Part shown: one piece after another, positions 25,280 to 33,399 of the stretch | Layout of the letters: each line of letters opens with the position of its first letter | How positions within the stretch are numbered: position 1 is the stretch's first letter | From: Candidatus Anoxychlamydiales bacterium | GTDB taxonomy: Bacteria > Chlamydiota > Chlamydiia > Chlamydiales > SM23-39 | Assembly (NCBI GenBank): GCA_011065175.1 | Contig: JAAKFE010000007.1 | Span: 1 to 39,000, forward strand | Direction: 5' to 3' | Length of the DNA stretch: 39,000 nt | Notes under the pieces: model-generated | Told to the model about the DNA's origin: nothing | Databases searched by the model: none | Seen by the model: the letters and a program-made list of their open reading frames with translations, nothing else | Made by a program: the position numbers and the translations under genes

Positions 25280-26689
25280 CTATTTTTTTGTTATTTTTTT
25301 TGCCCAAGATGGTTTTTTAAATTGATTTATTAATATAGGAGCACTAACAAATACAACTGTTCCTACAATTAAAAATAGTACATAAATTTGAGGATTCTCA
25401 ATTGGAAGCAAAGAGGGCGGGAAAAATCCAACTATAATGCCAAATAAAACAGCTAAAAGACCAATTCCTGCAACTAACCACATACCAAAATTACCCCCAG
25501 GTATTTTATATGGCCGATTCATTTTAGGTTCTTTGTATCTAAGTATAATTCCAGTTAAATAAAGAAGAACATACATAATCAAATATAAAATAACTGTCAA
25601 AGCTGTTAAAAGAAAAAATGCAATGTTTACATTTGGCATAAGCAAAAATACAAATGCTAAAACTGTAACGATAAGTCCTTGTATCCATAAAATATGAGTT
25701 TGTACATTGTTCTTATTTGTATACTGCAAATAGGGAGGGAGCTCGCCATGTTTTGCTGTAGCGAGTAGTCCTTTCGATGGTCCTCCAATCCAAGCTGTGA
25801 CACTGCCAATTGCTCCAAATGCTACTAAAAATCCCATAACTGGAAGTAGCCAATCTAATTTAAATATATGAAGCATATCTTTAAACCCTTGCATTGTTCC
25901 CGCAGTAAGAGAGATCTCTTTTGCTGGAATTGAAGCTGCAACTGAAAAAGATCCAAGCAAAAATGTTATAATGATTATTGCAAGAGCTATAAAGATAGCT
26001 TTTGGATAACTTTTTTTTGGGTTTTCTAAATCTAAAACGTGTACAGCACTCACTTCTATACCAGAAAACAAAAGGACTGTTCCTGCTAAAAAGGCTAAAT
26101 TATCAAAATCCTTAAAATCCGGGAAAAATCCATGCGATGTTTTCAAAAATTCTAAGGGGTTGCCTAAAAAAACCCAAGTAATCCCTAAAATTATTATTAA
26201 AGCTGCAGGAACTATAGTTCCTCCAATAACACAAATTGTAGTAAACCAACTAGCAGCTTTCAAACCTTTGAAATTTATAAATGTAGCTCCCCAATAAACT
26301 ATTAAAATAACGGTAATGATAAAGTACTTATTAGCAGAAAGTTTGGGATCTAAAAATAAATAAGATAAAGCTCCAGCTGCGAAAGCGAGTACTGTTGTAT
26401 ACCAAATTGTATTTTGAATCCACTGCAGCCAAATAGCTGTAAATCCAAGTTTTGATCCAAATGCCAGTTTTACCCAACGATAAACTCCTCCATCTTTTAT
26501 CCAACCAGTTCCTAATTCTGCTGATACTAAAGCTGACGGTAGTAAAAATAAAAATGATGCAAATAAAACAAAAAAGATCATGTGCGTTCCCGTTTTTGCA
26601 ATTAAAGGAAGTCCTCTTAATGATAAAACGATTGCAACGTTCATCATTGCGAAAATGAAAACACCTAGTTTTTTCATTTTTTTAGCCAT
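25280..26689 (-). CDS. gadC: Glutamate/GABA antiporter (APC superfamily)
   Basis: 469 residues with 12 predicted membrane helices from residue 8 to 455. The start MKKLGVFIFAMMNVAIVLSLRGLP, with the SLRGLP substrate-loop sequence, is characteristic of the GadC group. VSAELGTGWIKDGGVYRWV and the helix 6 region FLAGTVLLFSGIEVSAVHV are also typical. It exchanges outside glutamate for inside GABA, consuming protons together with GadB. It ends about 40 residues earlier than E. coli GadC (511), after SWAKKITKK, so the cytoplasmic C-plug that closes the E. coli protein at neutral pH appears to be missing. It is the first gene of the operon, with GGAG before the ATG. Confidence 0.92.
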   Translation of the reverse strand: MAKKMKKLGVFIFAMMNVAIVLSLRGLPLIAKTGTHMIFFVLFASFLFLLPSALVSAELGTGWIKDGGVYRWVKLAFGSKLGFTAIWLQWIQNTIWYTTVLAFAAGALSYLFLDPKLSANKYFIITVILIVYWGATFINFKGLKAASWFTTICVIGGTIVPAALIIILGITWVFLGNPLEFLKTSHGFFPDFKDFDNLAFLAGTVLLFSGIEVSAVHVLDLENPKKSYPKAIFIALAIIIITFLLGSFSVAASIPAKEISLTAGTMQGFKDMLHIFKLDWLLPVMGFLVAFGAIGSVTAWIGGPSKGLLATAKHGELPPYLQYTNKNNVQTHILWIQGLIVTVLAFVFLLMPNVNIAFFLLTALTVILYLIMYVLLYLTGIILRYKEPKMNRPYKIPGGNFGMWLVAGIGLLAVLFGIIVGFFPPSLLPIENPQIYVLFLIVGTVVFVSAPILINQFKKPSWAKKITKK

Positions 26690-26849
26690 TTTAACTCCAA
26701 ATTTTTTATGTCCATTATAATCATTTTTTTAATAAATCGATTAATTTGTCAATAAAGCATTTTTGAATTAAAAAAAAATGTCTTGAAAAGCGCTTTTAAA
26801 TTAATTTTCAGAAGAAAATAATTTTAGTTTTTTTTGCTTAAAAAAGCTC

Positions 26850-26905
26850 ATATTTTTAAAATCTGCTTTGCAAGAAAAGCAGTCAATTTTTCAAAGATTT
26901 AAATT
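26850..26905 (-). pseudogene. Short remnant of a second Fic-like gene end
   Basis: On the minus strand a stretch reads LTAFLAKQILK, matching LTNFLAKQILN near the C-terminus of the intact Fic-like gene at 27,931, with similar bases over about 30 positions. A stop lies just upstream in frame, so only a scrap remains. It lies in the 520-base gap 26,690-27,209, which otherwise holds one hairpin and AT-rich sequence. Confidence 0.4.
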
Positions 26906-27081
26906 ATTGTAAACTGTGAAAATTGGGATTAAATATCCAAAAAACCTAAGTAATTGATGATCAGTATAATTTTGTGAATGTTTATTTCTTTTATTTAATA
27001 CAAATATTTTTTATTGAAATAAAAACAAAAAAAAAGATAATATATTTATATTAAATAACTTTTTTTGAAAAAGTTTAGCTC

Positions 27082-27112
27082 TTCAAGCGCTAACGAGACG
27101 TAAGCGCTTGAA
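27082..27112 (+). promoter_or_regulatory. 13-bp stem-loop upstream of an unknown gene
   Basis: TTCAAGCGCTAAC (27,082-27,094), loop GAGAC, and GTAAGCGCTTGAA (27,100-27,112) pair with one mismatch. A third copy of the core, GGCGCTTAAGAG (27,118-27,129), could pair with the left arm instead, giving two alternative folds. No T-run follows. It lies about 98 bases before the ATG at 27,210, so a role in the leader is possible. Confidence 0.4.
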
Positions 27113-27209
27113 TCCGAGGCGCTTAAGAGAAAATTAAAAAAAGTTGTTATAAGAAATTTTTTAATGTTACAAAATTTGAGAATATTATAATAAAAAGGAG
27201 TATAAAACC

Positions 27210-27893
27210 ATGACAAGCCCAGCATTGCCGCCAGAACTTTTGCAACTAGCTAGAGACTTTTCTAACAGAGTTGAAGAAAGACTAGTTAAACAAGATGAAC
27301 ACATATTAGTTCTTCAATTGAAATTGGCAAGGATTAACGCTGCAGTTTTTGGATTAACAAAGAAAGTAAAAGATTTATCTGATAGTTTTTCTTCTGTTTC
27401 TTCCGATATTACTGTAAAGAAGTGTACTCGAGTTTATCAAGGAATTTGTGATAGTCATGAAATAGGAGTTAAAATAAGTTGTTTACATTCTCTTTGTAAA
27501 GCTTTATTTGAAGCTAAAAAATTCGAAGAAATACTTAGATATCAAGGTGATTTGTTAAGAATATTAGAACAAAACAAGACGCAAGAAAGTAAAAAAAATG
27601 AGAAGATAGAAATGGTAGAGATTGCTATGTATATGACAGCTAAGTGCTTTAGCGATTTTGTAATAAATAAAAATGAAGATGAAGTGGTACGAAAAATAGC
27701 GGATGAAATAGTAAATCCAATTTTGGCTAAAGCAAATTTTCAGATGAAGCAATTGATGACGTTCATTGTTTCGTATACAATGGAAGTTGTTAGAAAATGG
27801 AAAAACGTTAATAAGAATGCAACGGAACTGGTAGAAGAATTAATTAAAGTATTCGCAGAAAATTCACATCAATTCAGCGCTTATCTAGATTGA
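27210..27893 (+). CDS. Unrecognised all-helical soluble protein
   Basis: 227 residues, not recognised. No signal peptide and no membrane segment. The whole protein is predicted helical: a first helix (5-30), a coiled-coil-like stretch (30-68, LVLQLKLARINAAVFGL…VKDLSDSF), then helices with regular hydrophobic spacing to the end, including LCKALFEAKKFEEILRYQGDLLRILEQ (about 95-120), which looks like a TPR-type helix pair. AAGGAG precedes the ATG by about ten bases. The convergent neighbour is the Fic-like gene. It could be an adaptor or effector; nothing in it proves this. Confidence 0.7.
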   Translation: MTSPALPPELLQLARDFSNRVEERLVKQDEHILVLQLKLARINAAVFGLTKKVKDLSDSFSSVSSDITVKKCTRVYQGICDSHEIGVKISCLHSLCKALFEAKKFEEILRYQGDLLRILEQNKTQESKKNEKIEMVEIAMYMTAKCFSDFVINKNEDEVVRKIADEIVNPILAKANFQMKQLMTFIVSYTMEVVRKWKNVNKNATELVEELIKVFAENSHQFSAYLD

Positions 27894-27930
27894 TAAGATA
27901 ATCAAGTCTTGATCTGAGATAATATTTCAA

Positions 27931-29061
27931 TTAAGAAAACGCTGATATATCGCCTCTTGGATCACTTTTAAATTTATTTTGAGTATTTAAGATCTGTTTT
28001 GCAAGAAAATTAGTCAATGGAATATGGCCTTCTTCTTCTTTTTCAATACCTCGATCAATACAAGCTAAATGCTTTTTATAATCATCAACGCCAATAATTG
28101 GAGGAAGATAACCATAGCTTAATAAAATAGCATATCCCATAACTCTTGCCGTTTCCAAATTAGCGTTATTAAATACATGTATTTTGGTAAAATCAAAACA
28201 AATTTTTGCTGCTTTTTCAATTGGATGCATTTTTGAGCTTTTAATTGAATCTATAACTTTTTGAAGCTTTGATTGAATTTCCAAAGGCGCTGGAAAATAG
28301 TGAATTCTATCTTTCAACCATTTTATTAGATCAATGTTATCATTTGAATCAGCCCAAGAATTTACCAAATCTTTTATTTCTTTATAGGAGCATCTAGAGA
28401 AAAGGGATGACTTATCTTTTGATTGTAGTTTTCTAAGATCTATTAATTTCTTGCTTAACCAAGTTTTCTTTCTTTTTAATTGTTTTATTATAGTTGATGG
28501 ATCTGAAATAGGTTGAGGCCTATCTTTACTCTCTCTTTGAACCTTTCGAATTTCTTTAGAAACTTCTTCTTCAATAAATTGAAATGCTATTACTTCAGTT
28601 GCGTTCATACAATGAATGCTCGAACGCAGGTTCTCTTTTCTAAATTCTCCAGGTAAATTAACCTTATCTGCTGCGTCTCTAAGCTTATTAGCATGAGTAA
28701 ACCTTGATAAATAGCGGTTTATTTTCACGAGATATTTAATTTTTAAAGCTGTAAGTTGCATTCCTTCTCTTGGAAGATAGTCTTTTTCTAATTGATCAAG
28801 ACAATAAATCCAATCATGCTCTTTAGCTATTGCGATTTTTCTTGAATCTTCTTCTTTTAGGGTTGTGATTTCTGAGAGTTTAATTACCCTAGCTCTTTCT
28901 CTCAATTTACTCAAACATTCAGCAACATAACTCAGGCTTGTTTGATTAGGATTAGGATTTCCAAATAGATATTTTGGAACTTTTTTTAGCGGGCTAGAAC
29001 TAAATGGTACAATTGATGCTAAATCAATTCTATCTTCTGATACGCTAGATGTTGCTGCCAT
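27931..29061 (-). CDS. Fic-like protein with degenerate active-site motif
   Basis: 376 residues. The C-terminal half (about 225-370) has the Fic fold pattern: an upstream helix (IDSIKSSKMHPIEKAAKICFDFTKIH), then the motif HVFNNANLETAR and the helix VMGYAILLSYGYLPP. The canonical motif is H-P-F-x2-G-N-G-R-x2-R. Here His, Phe, Asn and the last Arg are kept, but Pro is Val, the first Gly is Ala, the second Gly is Leu and the first Arg is Glu. The N-terminal half is helical and Lys/Arg/Glu-rich. Fic enzymes transfer AMP or other phosphates to proteins; with these changes the activity is doubtful or altered. A fragment of a paralogue lies at 26,850. It stands alone on the minus strand, with AT-rich sequence before the ATG. 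Confidence 0.7.
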   Translation of the reverse strand: MAATSSVSEDRIDLASIVPFSSSPLKKVPKYLFGNPNPNQTSLSYVAECLSKLRERARVIKLSEITTLKEEDSRKIAIAKEHDWIYCLDQLEKDYLPREGMQLTALKIKYLVKINRYLSRFTHANKLRDAADKVNLPGEFRKENLRSSIHCMNATEVIAFQFIEEEVSKEIRKVQRESKDRPQPISDPSTIIKQLKRKKTWLSKKLIDLRKLQSKDKSSLFSRCSYKEIKDLVNSWADSNDNIDLIKWLKDRIHYFPAPLEIQSKLQKVIDSIKSSKMHPIEKAAKICFDFTKIHVFNNANLETARVMGYAILLSYGYLPPIIGVDDYKKHLACIDRGIEKEEEGHIPLTNFLAKQILNTQNKFKSDPRGDISAFS

Positions 29062-29191
29062 ATTATTATCCTAAAGTATAAATTAAAAAATGTTAATTTT
29101 GATGAAAAAAATATAATGAAATAAAATGATTTTATTCAAGCAAAAGTAATTATTTTAATTATTAACTCGATGTTTGATACGTTAAATTTTC

Positions 29192-30196
29192 TTACTCTTT
29201 TTTTAAGATTAAAATAGCATCTGAGACTTTTTGCATAAACCCATCTTCAGGAGCATTAATAAGCTTATCGTGTATCACCATAGTAGAAGAGCCTCCTCCA
29301 TCTAAATTCAATGCATAAGTTGAGCCAAGATCATACATTAGATCCCTTAGCTCATCTATAGTTAGACCAATGCTATTTTTATAATCATTGCCATCTACTA
29401 CTACAAAAAGTAGATTTCCATTTGCTTTAAGGCCAATAGCTGTTCTTGCATATTTATTTGTTAAAAAATTTAAAAAAGTTTTTTCAGAGGAGTAATCATA
29501 TATTTTTTCTCTATTATAAATTAATAAAGGTGTGCCCCCAACAATATGATCTAAATCTTCCCAAATAGAAAATTGAGAAGGGGATATTTTTGGAAAAATA
29601 TTAATGTGATAATTAAAATCATGAAATTTAATAAGTTCATAAAGATCATCTGAAGGTTCACAAGCTAAAAAGAAATCATGAGATAAAACCATACAACTTA
29701 TAGGTCTTCTTGAATAGGTTTGATAAAAAGGAAATAAATATAAAATTCTTTCGTTTTCTTCTCTTGGACGGTTAATTCCATCAATTGGCAACTCTAAGTT
29801 TTGTAAAAACACTGAAGCTTTTGCATCTAATCTATCTATCATAAAAATAGTATTGGAATTATCCCATCCGATAGCTGCTCTTTGTTTTATAGGTAGCGAT
29901 ATCCAATTATTATCAATTTTTAAAATTCCAGCAGGACGACCATCAATTTTAAAAAAGCCTCCATTTATAGCTGCTTTAGCTTTTTTTCTTTTTGCTATAT
30001 CTAAAACTGTTTCTTTGGATATTTTATTATCATTTGCAAGAGATGGAAAAATTTCATATTTGCTTGGATCGATCTCTATTATATGGATAGATAAAGGCTC
30101 ATTTGTTTTGATATTTTTATATTCAAACCCATTGAAAGAAGAAAAAATTATCCAAAGAAAAAAAATGGAGATATATTTTTTATAAAATTTGAGCAT
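29192..30196 (-). CDS. Secreted phosphodiester glycosidase (NAGPA/DUF2233 family)
   Basis: 334 residues. An N-terminal signal or anchor segment (residues 9-24, ISIFFLWIIFSSFNGF) sends it to the periplasm. The family landmarks are AAINGGFFKIDGRPAGI near residue 75, an aromatic-rich middle, VGGTPLLI, then RTAIGLKANGNLLFVVVDG and ALNLDGGGSSTMVI near residue 300. The NGGFF and LDGGGSS loops are those of the phosphodiester glycosidase family, whose animal member uncovers mannose-6-phosphate; bacterial members are thought to act on cell-wall or surface glycans. Substrate unknown. It is apparently monocistronic. Confidence 0.9.
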   Translation of the reverse strand: MLKFYKKYISIFFLWIIFSSFNGFEYKNIKTNEPLSIHIIEIDPSKYEIFPSLANDNKISKETVLDIAKRKKAKAAINGGFFKIDGRPAGILKIDNNWISLPIKQRAAIGWDNSNTIFMIDRLDAKASVFLQNLELPIDGINRPREENERILYLFPFYQTYSRRPISCMVLSHDFFLACEPSDDLYELIKFHDFNYHINIFPKISPSQFSIWEDLDHIVGGTPLLIYNREKIYDYSSEKTFLNFLTNKYARTAIGLKANGNLLFVVVDGNDYKNSIGLTIDELRDLMYDLGSTYALNLDGGGSSTMVIHDKLINAPEDGFMQKVSDAILILKKE

Positions 30197-30284
30197 TTAA
30201 AGTTTTTTGATAAAATAAAAGATTATAATTCTATTAAGATTTATAAAAGTTTTAAAGAAAAATGAAAATTAATATCCAAAAGCT

Positions 30285-30710
30285 TTAAAGATCTTTTCTT
30301 TCGCCTTCAAAAATTTGCCCATCTTTATATAGCCACTTGCCATCTTTTTTTTCGAAATGTGATATTTCAGTGAATGTTATATCTTTTTTGTCTGCTTTTA
30401 AATAAGCGGTAAAGGTCACAAAAGCTTTATTTTTTTCTTCAATAAAATCTAAGATTTTAAGATTTGCGAAGGCAGTGTCTTTACAAAATCTTAAAATTTC
30501 TTCTTTCAAAGTTTTTAGATCTTTTTGAAAACATACATTTTTCGGATGAGAGGTTTTAATGATGTAATCAACAAGCGATAGAGCATATGCACTGAATCTA
30601 GATCTCATCAAATCTTTAGCATTTTGAGGTTTTTTTTTGCCTAAATGAAATTTTTCACAGCAATCAATATATTGTTTTTTGCTCTGGCAGGGACATAGTT
30701 TTTTATTCAT
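30285..30710 (-). CDS. YchJ-like SEC-C motif protein
   Basis: 141 residues. An N-terminal SEC-C zinc site (CPCQSKKQYIDCCEKFH: C-x-C-x8-CC or H) is followed by LMRSRFSAYALSLVDYIIKTSHP, the signature of the YchJ/UPF0225 family, and an NTF2-like alpha-beta domain to the end. E. coli YchJ also has a C-terminal SEC-C; here the protein ends without it. The function is unknown; the zinc knuckle is shared with SecA and may serve protein or ribosome contacts. Confidence 0.88.
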   Translation of the reverse strand: MNKKLCPCQSKKQYIDCCEKFHLGKKKPQNAKDLMRSRFSAYALSLVDYIIKTSHPKNVCFQKDLKTLKEEILRFCKDTAFANLKILDFIEEKNKAFVTFTAYLKADKKDITFTEISHFEKKDGKWLYKDGQIFEGERKDL

Positions 30711-30825
30711 AATTTATACATTATCACAATAAATATTAAAGATTTATAAAAAAAAACTTTATAAAAATTTTTTTAATATGTTATTAGTGGATCTAGGAGA
30801 ACAAACTTTTTTGAGGTAAAAAAAT

Positions 30826-31230
30826 ATGGATCCATTAAGTATATTTTTAGCTAAGTTAATTGGACTTGCTTGGTTAATTATCGGAATAGCATTAGTAACT
30901 AGACCACAGTCTTTTCAAAGCACTGTAAAAGATGTTGCTAAAAGTAATGCTATCATGACATTAATTAGTTTTATACCACTAGTTATCGGTCTTGCTATCG
31001 TAATTGGCCATAATGTTTGGGTAAAACATTGGATTGTTTTAGTAACAATTATTGGATGGCTAACACTTCTTTGCGGAATTATGAGACTATTCTTCCATAA
31101 AGAGTGCATGAAATATATGGCTAAAACAGCTACAAACAAAAGCTTTTTTGTTTTCTGGGGAGTGATGTTAATTATTATTGGCGGATTTTTAACTGCTAAA
31201 TCATTTTTCGGACAAACATTCTTTTACTAA
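30826..31230 (+). CDS. Small four-helix integral membrane protein
   Basis: 134 residues with four hydrophobic segments (about 8-25, 42-62, 68-88 and 107-127) separated by short loops, some basic (HKECMKYMAKTATNKS). No family is recognised. A TAGGAGAA lies upstream and a strong intrinsic terminator downstream, so it is a one-gene unit. Confidence 0.75.
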   Translation: MDPLSIFLAKLIGLAWLIIGIALVTRPQSFQSTVKDVAKSNAIMTLISFIPLVIGLAIVIGHNVWVKHWIVLVTIIGWLTLLCGIMRLFFHKECMKYMAKTATNKSFFVFWGVMLIIIGGFLTAKSFFGQTFFY

Positions 31231-31241
31231 GAGTTAATATT

Positions 31242-31275
31242 CAAGCGGATCTTTTCAGATCCGCTTGTTTTTTTT
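31242..31275 (+). terminator. Intrinsic terminator after the small membrane protein
   Basis: A perfect 10-bp GC-rich stem (CAAGCGGATC with GATCCGCTTG), loop TTTTCA, followed by a run of eight T. Confidence 0.95.
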
Positions 31276-31365
31276 CTAAAAAATCATCTATTTCCCTTTA
31301 AAAATAAATATCTAATTCAATAAGATTTAATCTCAATGCTATATATAAAGAACAATATTTGAAGT

Positions 31366-32472
31366 ATGTTAAATTATTCTAGCTGGATCGAGATAGATCT
31401 AAAGCAATTTAAAAAAAATATTCAGATTATCAGATCCTATCTAAAGGATGCTTTATTTTGTCTTTGTGTAAAGGCTAACGCTTATGGCCATGGGCTAATA
31501 GAGATAGCAAAAGTAGCCCAAAAAGAAAAAGTAGATTGCCTAGCTGTTGCAAATCTAATGGAAGGTATAAAATTAAGAGAGGCTAATATTAAATTGCCAA
31601 TTTTAGTTTTAGGAACTTTTCATGAAGATCAGATAAAAGATCTAATAGATTATGATTTGGAAATTACAATCAGCTCATTTTTTAAAGCTAAATTAGTAAA
31701 AGATTATTGCTCTAAATACAATAAAAAATGCAAGGTTCATCTAAAAGTAGATACAGGTATGGGAAGAATTGGGGTAAAACCTAAAACTGCTAGAACTTTA
31801 TATAAATACTTAAAAGATCAAAACAGCTTCATTATAAGGGGAATATTTTCTCATCTAGCTTGCGCAGAACAAAAAGACCATCCAATGAATAATATTCAAA
31901 TAAATAGCTTTGATGATTTTTTGAATAAAATAAAACCTGATAAATCAACTATTTTACATATGGCAAACTCAGCGTATCTCTGTAATTTTGAAAATGATTT
32001 AAAAGATATGGTGCGCCTCGGGGCCCTTGCTTTTGGTTGTTATAGCAAAGATCTACCTACAAAATTTAAAGATATAAAATCTATATTTTCTGTAAAAAGC
32101 AAAGTATCATATTTTAAAATCGTTGAAAAAGATCAAGGCATTAGCTACGGATATAGTTTTATTACTAAAGCTAAAAGTAATGTAGTTACTATTCCAGTAG
32201 GTTATGGCGATGGGTATTCAAGGTCTTTATCAAATATAGGCAAAGTTTTGATAAGAGGAAAAAAATATCCAATTATTGGAATTATTTGTATGGATCAATT
32301 TATGGTAGATGTTACAAATGCAGATGCTTATATTGGTGATGAGGTTGTTTTGATTGGCAGACAAAAAAATGAGGAGATTACAATCAAAGAAATAGCAGAT
32401 AAATGCAAAACTATTTCTTATGAGATATTGTGTTCATTTAATGAAAGACTGCCAAGAGTTTATAAGAGCTAA
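31366..32472 (+). CDS. alr: Alanine racemase
   Basis: 368 residues, the normal length. The PLP lysine is K36 in CLCVKANAYGHGL; the TIM-barrel part contains LKVDTGMGRIGVKP and FSHLACAEQ; the second catalytic residue, Tyr, is in GISYGYSF, followed by VTIPVGYGDGYSR and the C-terminal CMDQFMVDVT. It makes D-alanine for peptidoglycan. Chlamydia trachomatis lacks a classical alr (GlyA substitutes), so this gene marks a fuller wall pathway. CutA follows by 11 bases and a D-Ala-D-Ala dipeptidase by 16 more, forming one operon. Confidence 0.95.
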   Translation: MLNYSSWIEIDLKQFKKNIQIIRSYLKDALFCLCVKANAYGHGLIEIAKVAQKEKVDCLAVANLMEGIKLREANIKLPILVLGTFHEDQIKDLIDYDLEITISSFFKAKLVKDYCSKYNKKCKVHLKVDTGMGRIGVKPKTARTLYKYLKDQNSFIIRGIFSHLACAEQKDHPMNNIQINSFDDFLNKIKPDKSTILHMANSAYLCNFENDLKDMVRLGALAFGCYSKDLPTKFKDIKSIFSVKSKVSYFKIVEKDQGISYGYSFITKAKSNVVTIPVGYGDGYSRSLSNIGKVLIRGKKYPIIGIICMDQFMVDVTNADAYIGDEVVLIGRQKNEEITIKEIADKCKTISYEILCSFNERLPRVYKS

Positions 32473-32483
32473 AGGAAAATTTT

Positions 32484-32810
32484 ATGAGTGGCATGATTTT
32501 AGTATATGTTGTTTGTGAAGATGAAAAAGAGGCAAAAGAGATTGGAAAAAAAATATTACTAAAAAAATTGGCTGCTTGCGTAAATATTATAGGCGGAATG
32601 CAGTCAATGTATTTTTGGCCTCCAGAGAGTGATAAAATAGAAGAGAGTAGTGAAACCATATTACTAATAAAAACTATAAAAGAAAAATATCCTCAAATTA
32701 ATGATGAGATTAAAAAGATGCATTCATATGAGGTTCCATGTATATTTTCTATAAAAGTAGATGAAGTAGATAGCAAATATCTAAAGTGGTTAAAAGATCA
32801 GGTTAAATGA
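32484..32810 (+). CDS. cutA: CutA family divalent-cation tolerance protein
   Basis: 108 residues, the normal size. A ferredoxin-like fold with the CutA marks: ILVYVVCEDEKEAKEIGKKI, LAACVNIIGGMQSMYFW, then ETILLIKT and HSYEVPCIF. The family forms trimers; a role in copper tolerance was proposed in E. coli but remains unclear. AAGGA precedes the ATG. Its place between alr and a dipeptidase gene suggests convenience of transcription rather than shared function. Confidence 0.95.
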   Translation: MSGMILVYVVCEDEKEAKEIGKKILLKKLAACVNIIGGMQSMYFWPPESDKIEESSETILLIKTIKEKYPQINDEIKKMHSYEVPCIFSIKVDEVDSKYLKWLKDQVK

Positions 32811-32826
32811 TTTTGATTAAAAAAAT

Positions 32827-33399
32827 ATGAAAAAAAATGAGATATCAACCGCATTAGATCCTTTAGTAGATGTAAGTGATATAAATAACAATATTGTATT
32901 AGATATTCGCTATGCAACTGATAACAATTTTACAAAAAAAATTATCTATAAATCAGATAAATGCTTAGTTCATAAAGATGTATCTATTGCGCTAGATAGA
33001 ATTCAAAAACATTTAGAGAAACTAGGCCTTGGGCTTAAGATTTTCGATGGATATAGACCAATTTGGGCTCAACAAATTTTATTTGATACTTTTCCAGACG
33101 AAAGATATGTCGGTAATCCTAAAAAAATAACAAGACACACAAGAGGGACAGCTGTTGATGTAACTTTAATCAATCTAGTAGATAGATCAGAGCTTGAGAT
33201 GCCTACCGGATTTGATTCATTTTCTGAAAAAGCCCACTTAGTTTTTGAAGATTTATCAGAGAGCATTAAAAAAAATAGAAAGCTACTGCAAGATGCAATG
33301 ATAAATATAGGTGGTTTTGAGCCTCTTCCTACAGAATGGTGGCATTTTGATCTAGAGGGTTGGCAGGAATATCCTGTTTTAGGGATAAAATTAATCTAG
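32827..33399 (+). CDS. D-alanyl-D-alanine dipeptidase (VanX/DdpX family)
   Basis: 190 residues. LDIRYATDNNFTKK opens the family. The catalytic Arg lies in KIFDGYRP; the zinc ligands are His and Asp in TRHTRGTAVDVTLI and His in EWWHFDL, whose first Glu is the general base. It hydrolyses D-Ala-D-Ala, in the cytoplasm as judged by the missing signal peptide. Next to alr this suggests recycling of D-Ala from wall turnover or control of the dipeptide pool. There is no sign of vancomycin-resistance genes. Its last nine bases overlap the convergent MBL gene. Confidence 0.92.
   Translation: MKKNEISTALDPLVDVSDINNNIVLDIRYATDNNFTKKIIYKSDKCLVHKDVSIALDRIQKHLEKLGLGLKIFDGYRPIWAQQILFDTFPDERYVGNPKKITRHTRGTAVDVTLINLVDRSELEMPTGFDSFSEKAHLVFEDLSESIKKNRKLLQDAMINIGGFEPLPTEWWHFDLEGWQEYPVLGIKLI

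Noticed and set aside
27082-27130. tRNA-like 3' half (TTGAATCC resembles a T-loop)
   Set aside because: No acceptor stem, anticodon arm or CCA-side pairing can be drawn; the sequence is better explained by the hairpin.
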